From the NCBI RefSeq assembly GCF_000002995.4, contig NW_025062478.1, positions 8,842,001 to 8,906,000 of the forward strand: a stretch of 64,000 nt of DNA, written 5' to 3'. Within the stretch, counting starts at the first letter, position 1; each line of letters starts with the position of its first letter. A program made the translations under genes and the position numbers. Of this stretch, positions 54,130-64,000 are shown one piece after another. The notes beneath the pieces were generated by a model, which was given only the letters and a program-made list of their open reading frames with translations, did no database searches and was not told the DNA's origin. This DNA is from Brugia malayi (taxonomy: Eukaryota > Nematoda > Chromadorea > Rhabditida > Onchocercidae).

Positions 54130-57100
54130 TTAGTAAATAAAAAGGAATGCGACAAATTGAATATGATGAGTAAATAAATGGGACAAGATATATTTTAAAT
54201 TAAGTCGTGATAAGTAATGATGATTACTTGCCTGACCAGTTACAATAGTCATCCTTCGGCAGTGATTACCCTCAACAGTTAATAAATTGCCTGTGAATTT
54301 TCTATAATTCTGCAAAGGCTCTTCCCGTGTCACTGATAAGCTGGTAAAAACTGATGTAGCACTTGGCTGATGTTGTGATGATGTAGGTATAAGCTGAAAA
54401 AGTTACTAATTTGCTAATCGTTTTTATTTGCTTATTACTTAACTTATTTGCTAATTTCATATTTTAATTTCAATTTTTTCATTTCTTGTTGCTCAGCCTA
54501 TATAAAATTGTCAAATATCTTTCTGTTAATACAAGCTATCTCATTCAATCTGTACGAAAAGCAGTGTCAATTTCTACTTAATTTCATCAGAATTAAATCT
54601 TTTGCATTTTTGTGCAATTTTATGGATCACTTCTGTTCTTCAAATAATTTTTCAACTTTCGAAAATAAATTATACCTGTTCGGTTCGACTTACATCAGTA
54701 CTTCGATTACGTTGTCCTGGTGATTCATAAGCATAATCCATACGACTGTAATCTTCTACTACTCTGAAATTTTCTTTTCTTTTTGCTTTATAAATTTTAG
54801 TTCATAATTTTAGTTTAATTTCATGCTTATCACGAGTTAGAACAGATTTTTCTGCCTTAGGCTAAAATAAATTCAACTTTAGGAAAAATGAAATTAAGAT
54901 GTTTAAAATCCATTCATCAGTGAAAATTCTACCATCATAACGTAATAAAATTGATGTAATTTGTGTCAGAACTTTTTAAATTACCTGAATTTAAGGTATT
55001 ATGTATGTAATATTATTTTAGATCGCTAATTTATACCTTGAAAGCTTTCGGTTTGTAAAAAAACCACAAAACAACTGGAGGAATGTAACACGGAAGCGTT
55101 TATTCATAATACAATAAATTAAAAAATTAACAGCTGAATTGATTAATGATAAAAGATCCATAAAATCACCCAGGGGTAAGTAAACCTGTAATTCAAACAA
55201 ATATAAATTCTACTATTCTTCTTGTTGTAATTCACAAATAAATACTTATACAAGAAAAGTACTGAAAAAAGAATTGATTACTCCCAAAAAGTAATACTAG
55301 ACATAACATAACTTTTTTGAGCATTTTATTTTTGATTGATTGTATATGGCTTTTTCAACATTTCGTTTTTAATTGATAATTAAGATAACATAAAATGTTA
55401 GTTTCAATACCAATTTCAAAATAAAGAAATAAAAAGTTGTTTAGAAGTAAATTACTTACTTTTTGATGAAAAGTATCACCAGTAAAAATGCCTGTCAATA
55501 CATTCATAACACCTTGTGGTAACTCCGTGATAAGAAATATTGATAAAACTGCGACAAGCATTGGTGTTGTATGATCTTTCGGCACCTTTCTCTTCATCAA
55601 CTATTAAATAGTATTTTGTTAATAAATGTTGATTAATTTAAAAAGAAATGGATTCACTGCAACTAAACCCTATGGGAACTTCTTGAATAATTGATACAAT
55701 GTCACCTTTTTTCTATTGTAGTGGATATTCTGCCCCGCTTCAATCACTATGACTAATTGAATATATCTTGAAGTTTGGTCAGGTAGAAATGATAGAGTAT
55801 AATCCTATGACCGAGTGCGGGGTAAAATATCCACTACGAAAAGATTCTTCGAATAAGAATGACATTTCTTGACTGAGTAAATTTCGAGTTTAATTAGAGT
55901 AGCAGAAATAATGGTGTTTATTAAATTAACGCATATTTGATTTAATAATTATCTCAGTAGAGTAGTGATAATGAGATATATTTCTTTTGAACTATTTCAA
56001 CAAATTTTTCATCTTTGCTAATTCCCGAAGCTCTTTTCATTAATCACTTTTATCTCTCAAAGTGGTTTTATCCTTTTATATTTTTAAATTTAATTTCTCA
56101 AATATATACTAATTATTGATTAAAGTAAAAGTTGAGATAACATTTAGCAAACAAAAGTTTCGACCTTTATACTTTCTAATGTACTATAAGTAAGAACAAA
56201 GAAAAAAAAAAGGCCTTTTGGAGAAGAGTTGTTTTTTTTCTCTCTCTCTTTCCTCCTTCCCTTCTTTTTCCAGATAATTTAAAAAAAAAAAAAATTATTC
56301 ATGAAAAAAAGAAAGAAGAAATGAATGTATAAAATTTGCAAGCTAATTGAATTTAGCACAAAATGGCGGTGTTGTTCCATTTGCATCATTACTATCCTTC
56401 GATTCAAAGAGTTAAATTTTGCATTTGGTTTCAAAATACGTTGCATATGCATTTTGAGAAACAAATATCGTCGGTTTTTGCAAAGAATCATATTAAATCT
56501 TATTTATTAATTAATTGAACATCATTGCAATTATTATGTGATAAAAATTTTTTCTTTTTTTGCAAATCAGAAAAAACAATTTGATTTACAAGAAGAAATA
56601 AAAATTAGTACTAGTTAAACCATTAATTTTTCAATGCTTAATTGATTATAATTACATCTTAATACAAACGTTCAAGTTCAACCTGCGCAAGATGTCGCCT
56701 TTGACGTGACAAATCGGCAATCACTTTGAGCAGTACAATAATTGATATAGTTAACAACAAGCATGGCACCACTTTAAAGAGTATTCCATTTGACCAAAAT
56801 GCTAACTGCAACACACCAACATATATTGCTTTGATAAAAAATGAATACTTCTTAATTTATTAACCGAAAGTAGTTATTAAGAATAAATTAAATTTAAATC
56901 CTTTTATGTTCATGAGAAATATCAAAATTTATGAAATGATAAAATTTCCCTCTTAATGCTTTCAACCATAATATTTCAAAATTAGACATTAATAGCTTTG
57001 CATTCCACAATTTCTAATTAGTGTCCACGAACTAATTCCACAAGTAATTATAGCATTATCCAACTGTTTTTTCTCAATTAAGAAGTGTTTCAAGAAAAAA

Positions 57101-59530
57101 AAATCATTTAACTCGTAGATTTTTAGTTTTAAAATTTCACTGCAATTAAAAGTTTTTTTTTTTTTCAATTACTTAAGGATCGATGACTAAAGTAACGAAA
57201 CAATTACTTTAATTTCAGTCTGATGATAAAAGTGAAGAACTTGCTACATAATTGAAGCTCTCCAATTCATTTCAATTTTCATCATAATTTGTAACAAAAA
57301 TGTCTCACTCTGTCCTTATTCTTCAGCTATTACCAATGTTTATAGCAATAAAGTTTTAAAGTTCATTTAATGAATAGTATAATATCGAAATACCTTGAGC
57401 TTCAGACAATTGCCTTGTGATGCGACAAGCATGTAAACCGGATATTCATCATTATATTGTGAATAATCCGAATTTTGCTCGGTGTAATCATCGTCAACTT
57501 TGTCGTGTAACGATGAATTCTCGGAAAATTTGACTAAGCATGGAAGAAATAACTCTGGCGATGTCCTTACAATCTTTAATCATTCACTTATTAAATTCCA
57601 TAGCATTCTAATTCATCATAAAGAAAAAAATGATGTAATTGATTAGTTAGATACATATTTCCATGGAAACATTAAAAATTTTTTACGTAACCTTAATTAG
57701 CCTGATAATAAAGAGTTATTTGAAACCTTGTTAAAAAATACTTTCCAAACTTCTAATCTACAAAATGTTTGAAGTAAACATACCTTGAAAGTTAAAAAAT
57801 TGGGAAGATTGAATAGCGACATGATGGAACATGTAGCTAAACTGAGCAAAACAGTGAAACGTATTGTAACGGTAGTTGACGGATGCAACGTGGAACGACG
57901 AATTGTTAAGACACGTATCTGAGCTAGCAATACCTTCAAGATTAAGAAATTTTAGCTACTTATAAAAGAAACTTAACTGGTGCAAAAAGTCAAAAAGTGT
58001 CTATGGTAGAAAGATCAGACGAAGAAATTATTTCTGCTAAGCTTGTTGCTATAAAGTAAGTTGGCTTCCATTTTATATTTTAATTATATTTCTAATTATA
58101 ATTTTTCCTCTAATAATCAATTATGAACGAATATGTTTATATTTTTGTTCCTTCCAATTCCTTATTAATATCATTTTCACATTTACAATTAATTTATCAA
58201 AAATTTAATATTACATTTTAAAAAAATTAATCGCTATAAAAAGGAAAATATATTTTAATATTTCATTTTTTAAAAATAATTACTGTATAAAGGAGAAATA
58301 ATATTATAAATTAATTTTTATACTCTTTATCTTCTGTTCGTATAGATTGGAAAAGACCTATGTGACATATAAATTGCTAAATTTTTTAAATAACTAATTT
58401 TATGTGACAATACTGATGAGTAGTTCGAGAAAATAAATGTAATACTAACAGTAAGCCATATACTTGTAGAATGTAAAATGACGGATGCGTGGGCATGAAT
58501 TAAGGTAAAGATAGTCCACGGATAACTATAATCGGTATGTAAACAACGATTAGCTGCATTAATCAAGAAATGGATGACGAAGATTAGGTACGACGCCATG
58601 ACGAGCACATCACAAATTGCTACCGAACAAAGCAGAACATTTACTGGTGAAATCATTGATGGACGGGTTAATACCGCGATTGTCATTACATTCAGTATTG
58701 TGCCTAAGATATAAATTATTTCTTTTATTCTTAGCAATTGCATCTTTTACGATTAATTAGCTTTAACTAGTAAGATTACGCAAATTAATGATGTGATAAA
58801 CATTGTTGAAGATTGTTAATAAGTTGTTTATAGAAAGGATTTAAAAAAAAATGAATGGGAGATTAAAATAATTTTCTAATGCAAATATAGAAAAGTAATA
58901 ATTTTTGCAAAAAAATTATTAACCGTTGTTTTAGCAAGACGATCATCTCTTATCAGAATACAATTTTAATTTAATTAATGAAAAAATACAAACTTGTCCA
59001 AATGGTTGTTCAAATGAATTACTTATTCCTTTTCATTTACAATAAATGGTATAGATATAATAAGATTTAATCTGTGCTCATCTATTGACTACTTTTGCAA
59101 TCCAGCTTAGCTAATAATTTACTTAAAATTAATTAATTAATGGTAATTCTATTCAATAGACAGTTGAACTAATAGTCAGAAATTATTCCATTTATTTTCG
59201 AATCAAGAAATGATGTAATTTTGATCTATTTCTTGGTTGAATGTAATTTTGTACTATAATTTTTCTCGTTTGTTTTCAGTCAAGCATTTTTTCAACTGAA
59301 ATCTCAAAGAAAACAAATACTTGACCCAAAGTTTAATAGATTTCTATGCCTTTCACCTATTTTTTAAAAAATTTTAATCCAGTTGATGATAACTGACCGG
59401 CGAAACAAAGTATAACAGCAATATAAGGATGTATGACGCCATATGTGACATGGAAATTTGACAATGTAGCAAATAACCAGGTGGCATTTTGAAATGGTAC
59501 CGAACCAATCTCGCATGCGCCACCATTCAT
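54130..59530 (-). CDS. Rhodopsin-family peptide GPCR of the DMSR (FMRFamide/myosuppressin-receptor-like) group, about 493 aa
   Basis: Nine exons: 59398-59530, 58450-58703, 57784-57933, 57394-57573, 56683-56805, 55460-55600, 55037-55185, 54676-54763 and 54130-54393, all phases consistent. The N-terminus has an N-glycosylation site (NAT). Seven membrane segments are visible: VIHPYIAVILCFAG with LNVMTIAVLTRP, SPVNVLLCSVAICDVLVMAS, a third ending HSTSIWLTVLLAQIRVLTIR, TVLLSLATCSIMSLFNLP, LFKVVPCLLLTISIIVLLKV, LVAVLSIFLITELPQGVMNV and LLSLINSAVNFLIYCIMNKR. The HxTSIWLTV, LITELPQG and SAVNFLIYC motifs are typical of nematode DMSR receptors and insect myosuppressin receptors, which couple to Gi/o and bind FLP peptides. 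The loop before segment 5 is long and acidic. The last exon is uncertain: it may run on to TAA at 54130 or splice at about 54227 to a short exon ending near 53984. Confidence 0.85.
55709..55844. mobile_element. Candidate MITE-like imperfect inverted repeat, about 136 bp
   Basis: In an intron of the GPCR gene. The left end (55717-55738, GTAGTGGATATTCTGCCCCGC) is the near-perfect reverse complement of 55817-55838 (GCGGGGTAAAATATCCACTA), and the flanking T-rich and A-rich bases extend the match. Internal halves are only loosely complementary. It is noncoding. The G+C-rich block in an A+T-rich intron suggests an inserted element. Confidence 0.5.
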
Positions 59531-62500
59531 CGCTCATTGATAATTTTCTTCTAATGACAGTTCACATCGATGAAATATATTCTGTCTGAATTGAAGAATA
59601 CTTTTGAAAGTTTTAAATACTGTATAGTGCATAAGTAAACAAGGTAGCCATCCATATCAATATTTGTGAACTAAATTGCTATTTACTACTAATTGCCTGC
59701 CTTTAAAATGTTAACATCTCCAATGAATTTTAATTCAAATCTCAAATCTTCTTAATTCAAATCCCATCCACAATACATCCTATCTAATCCATTTAAATAA
59801 AATAGAAATGTAGGAATAATGATGCTAACATCTTCAATGACATATATTTCTTTTTCGCAAACTTCACCGTCCTAGAAATGAAAACAAAAACTCAATAGCT
59901 TCTTGTTTTGCAACATTCAAGTTTTCTATCTGGCGGAGATATTCTTAAAAATTACTGAGTGACTGCAAAAAAAGAGAGGAAAATATACGATACAGCTGTT
60001 TTTGATTCTTTTTCACGAATTTTTTAAATTTAGAGACGTTTAGCAAGATTAATATCAGATTTTGAAGAATAATTCTGCAAATGACAACTGTCATTCTTAA
60101 TGGTAAGCTTATGAAAAAGCAAAAGATTGCAACGCAAATAGATGCATTGATTAAAAAAAATGAAATTTATTAGATGGATCTTTAAAAACTTTCCCTTCTC
60201 GATGTAAATGTGTGAATCGTTTCAGTATCAAAGATAAGATAACATCACTAGAAAGAGTTATCTCATTTGAAACTCAACATAAGTACTAATAATTCAGGTA
60301 GACTACGAGTATATTGAAATTCATGCTTCCTCTTAATTCTCAAAAAAAAAAAAGAGGGATGGAGGAAGGATATATTGCAAATCTTATTTAGAATTTAATT
60401 CAATGCTGGTAGTTAGCTAAAATAAACTTAAGTAGTCGTCCTCAAATGGATGAAATTGAATCAACTGAAAATGTTCATCTTTTTTTTAGTTTTGCTAATA
60501 GAATTCGATTAACTCGTATTGAACATCTAACAATATGCGTTTTTATTTGTTGACAAAAGATAATAAATACGACAAATTAAATTAAATGTTTACATTTGAT
60601 GTAGCAAAGATGGAAAAAAAGTGTAAACAATTTTGAAAATAAAAACGAAAAAAAAAATTGCAAATGAATTGAAGAGAAACAATAGGAATTCGTTGTAAAC
60701 AGAAGCTATTTTCATTAAAAACAACATTTTGTAAAGAAAAATTATCCATCAATGCATTAAACAAACTGTTGTTGATGTGAAGCTCAAATTCAAATTCGTA
60801 TAGCTATTACTTGATAAAGTTATTTTTGATATTGAAAGATTTTAATGATACTATTACATAATCTAATATTAATTGCACTATTATCTATTAGCTTCTTTTC
60901 TTAGCTTCATCAAACTACAAAAGTATTATAACAGAACAAGATGAAATATTTCTGACAAGAACAAGAAAATTTCAGTCTTTAAAAACTGATTATGCAAGAA
61001 TCAATTCCATAAATGAATAGCATTATGATAAATTTAAAATATCAATTTATAAAATTAAACCGTTCTTCAAAAGAATTTCTTCAAATTTCAGAAATACTGC
61101 AAGCATCTGAATAGTTCTAAATATGATAAATCAAAATTTTAAATTATACCATATGAATTGTGTTAAATGATTCAAAAATCATAAAAGAGAAAACAACACA
61201 AAAGTAAATGAATGCGATTGAAAAACAACAATTAATATATTTATTTAATTTCTATCCATAATTCAACTATACTTCTTCACTCTCAACAATCTCATATTTC
61301 GTGAAGTGAAATTAAAACGAGCAATTTTGAAATAAAATGAAATTTCAAGCTAAGATGAAATCAGAGGAATAACTATCAAATTTAGTTTGAATGAAATAAA
61401 TAATACAAAATGAAATGAGCGGTAATATATGATTAGTGGGTGGGAAAGGAAGTAAATGTTTGCTCATAAAATGGAAACGAATGCGAAAAAAGGAACGGAA
61501 AGATGAAGTAGTGATGGCGTTGAAATGAAAATGATTACGGAGTGCAAATCACTTATCCTTAACTGATGCACTTTGAACCGTATATTGATGAAGAGATGAA
61601 TGAAAGTAGGAAATTTGCTTAGCAAAGATATTCCCTCTCTCTTTCTATCTCTTCCTCTCCCTCTTTCTTTCTCGTTTTTTTATTGCAGTTCACCTTGTAT
61701 TTTAAATTAACTAGATTGATAAAAATTTCAAAAATCACAAATTTATTATCCAATCTTAGGATGTTATTTATTATGTGTTTGTGATTTTTAGCTTTAATTA
61801 GAGCAGTAAGTACGATAATTATTGCTTATATAGCTGATATCTATAACATAATTAAACTGATATGCCTGAAAAAATGCAACGTGATACGATATCTTTAAAT
61901 AATTGAAATTTTACTTTTCCATATAAATTTCTTAAATTAGTATCTCTATTCAAAACTTTGCAAATTCTATAATTCTTAAGAAGACTGAGCGTGTGACACA
62001 TGATGAGATTTTGCGTTAAAGTTAAATGGCTAAAGTGATTAACAACTTCTTAAGTCATATTTCAATCTATTAAAGTAATTTATGAACAAAACTTGAAAAA
62101 ACTTGTAAGAAATTACTTATAAATTCCTGCACAAATTTTAGCAGTTATTTTATTCGTTAATTAGTTAGTTAGTAACTGAATATATTTTATAAAAATTCTT
62201 AAAATGGCATGAATGACTTATAAGTTCATGAAATCTCTCATCAAACATTAAATCTAAGATTCTTTGAAGTACATAATCAATGCTTTATACACATATGTAT
62301 ATGGCGCAGTTTCCCAATTACTTCAATACATTTCATATTTCTATTCTAAAGAGATAATTCTTGCAATTTGAAATAAACATTTTTGGAATTGCAATAACTC
62401 TTTTAATTGCCGAACTATCTATCACTGATTTTTTCATATCATATACATTGATATATTTGATGAGATTAGTTTTATCAATGTCAAATGATAAGGCTTGTTA

Positions 62501-64000
62501 CATTAGAATTAAATGATAGTCTTAGCAGAGAAGATTAGGGAACTTTTGCAATGATTCATCTAATCCAATCATTATTTCTTGCTGATTAAAAGTAATCATT
62601 TTATTGTTACCAATTAAAGATTGTTCAGTTTTGACCTATTTTGATAGCTTGGCAAATTATTCGACAGCACTCAGTCAGTTTCCATTTTCTAACGAAGTGG
62701 GAAAAATTTGTATGTTTGTTCTTTGGGATTACAATTGGGTCTGATGGCTTAAGCTATTGCAGTAGGACACTAATAACCTTTCTCTTATTTATCCAATCTC
62801 TCTCTCTCCCTCTCTGTGTCCCTCTCTCTCTCTCTCTCTCCGTGTGGGTGTATATGTAACTGAATTGAACAGATATTGGACAAAGAAGCTTCTACTCTAT
62901 TGTTTGTACAATTGAAATTTCCGACTTTCCTCAGAGAAAAGGAATTGCTGCGCTAGCAGTGAAACGATTCGATTCAATTCAATTAGCTCTGAAGACTAAA
63001 CTATCCGAATTTTTTTTCCTCTTTAAAATTCAGTCCAGCATTTATGCAAACTGGAATAGGTAATCCGGAACAGCTAATGAAGGACAAGAGCGGAAAGTTT
63101 AATTTCAGTAGTATTTCAACTCTCTGCGCAGATACGTTCATGAAGTGCAAGAGAGAAGAAAAAAATTTGTTAAAACAAAGTAATCAAAATACGTCGAACT
63201 TCTTAATTAGAGAGAAAATGGGTTGAAAAAAGATTCAAAACCTCGAAGACGGAGATTTTATCAAAGAGACAAAGTTTTATCAGCGAGATTCTCTAATTTT
63301 TTACTAATAGAATTGGTTAATTGAAACCAAATGAATTCAGTCAATGAAAATCATTTCAAATTATACATTCAGTTGGTAATATCTTTGATTATGACACATT
63401 CATATCTACGGCAGATACTTAAGACTTTTCGCCTTTTATTTGTGCTATTTGACAAATCTCTTACTAATCAATAAAGCATTTAATATGATTGAATGGTATT
63501 AAAGTTTAATTTGTTTCATTGTTTATGATAATATCGTTGGTTTTACCCATTTCATACTGAATTGAAGACTTTCTAAATGAATGGTAGCCAGAAGTTTGTC
63601 TCTTCTCATTCATTACTTTAGTATCATTTAGAGAGAATGGATCGCTCTTACATAGCATAAATCATAATTAGCAATTTCATTTTCTCAATTAATTTATATA
63701 TTATTTAAATTATATACTAATTTATATCTTTTAAATAATTTTTAAATAAATTTTCAGTTTAATTTATCATACAAATGGAAAAAGTTTATTACAGCACCAT
63801 TCTTTTCATTTTATTATTTCCCCAAAACGAAAAAAAAAGAAAAAAAACAGCTGATATGAAAATGAAAACGATGAAAAGCGAAGTGAAGGAATAAAAATTG
63901 TCATTCAATAAAAAGAATTCGTTCTTTTAATTCATTTTTTTTTTTGTTTTTGTTTTCTTTTTTTCATCGAAAAAGCAATTACATATAGCTATATTTTTGT
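59531..64000. other. Upstream flank of the GPCR gene, no supported gene
   Basis: About 4.5 kb of strongly A+T-rich sequence. It contains pyrimidine-rich tracts at about 61629-61680 and a (CT)n microsatellite at 62797-62841. Open frames of 60-75 codons (for example 62641-62859, which runs through the CT repeat) show no domains. It is expected to hold the GPCR promoter and possibly noncoding 5' exons. Confidence 0.55.
62797..62841. repeat. (CT)n microsatellite
   Basis: An interrupted CT dinucleotide run of about 45 bases. Confidence 0.9.

Noticed and set aside
62641..62859. 72-codon plus-strand frame ending in Leu/Ser repeats
   Set aside because: The tail is just the translated (CT)n microsatellite.

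Overview
This is a window of A+T-rich eukaryotic nuclear DNA. It most likely comes from a parasitic nematode, and a filarial or other spirurid worm is my best guess. The evidence is small exons with GT-AG introns, compact metazoan housekeeping genes, and a neuropeptide GPCR of the type expanded in nematodes (DMSR-like). I see no bacterial operons, CRISPR array, tRNA or rRNA genes, or viral or transposase genes. Species assignment is inference; no marker gene is present.

Layout. (1) 233-2695, plus strand: the 3' part of an unrecognised Pro/Gln-rich protein gene. (2) 4186-40557, minus strand: seven genes pointing the same way. They are a FLYWCH zinc-finger protein, PICK1 (PDZ plus BAR), POLE2 (DNA polymerase epsilon subunit B), U1 snRNP protein C, a secreted pepsin-type aspartic protease, 6-pyruvoyl-tetrahydrobiopterin synthase, and Listerin/LTN1 (ribosome quality-control E3 ligase, about 11.8 kb). 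(3) 42061-52400, plus strand: YIPF5, a PIH1-domain protein (PIH1D1-like) and a mitochondrial D-lactate dehydrogenase (LDHD). (4) 54130-59530, minus strand: a peptide GPCR, convergent with LDHD. (5) 59531-64000: no gene that I can support.

Gene models were built by hand from splice signals, reading-frame phase and family resemblance. For every multi-exon gene whose complete exon set I list, exon lengths and phases were checked base by base. All close in frame except two. One POLE2 exon carries a single extra base and would truncate the protein. One PICK1 junction has no usable GT donor in the right phase. Exon ends may be off by a base.

The genes are not one pathway: they cover replication, splicing, ribosome rescue, ER-Golgi traffic, R2TP chaperoning, pterin and lactate metabolism, synaptic trafficking, secreted proteolysis and neuropeptide signalling. 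The U1C/POLE2 pair and the YIPF5/PIH1/LDHD trio are same-strand groups that could be operons. I found no convincing novel multi-gene system. The most useful observations are the POLE2 frameshift, the diverged FAD and substrate motifs of LDHD, two candidate MITE-like elements, and two near-perfect intronic palindromes.
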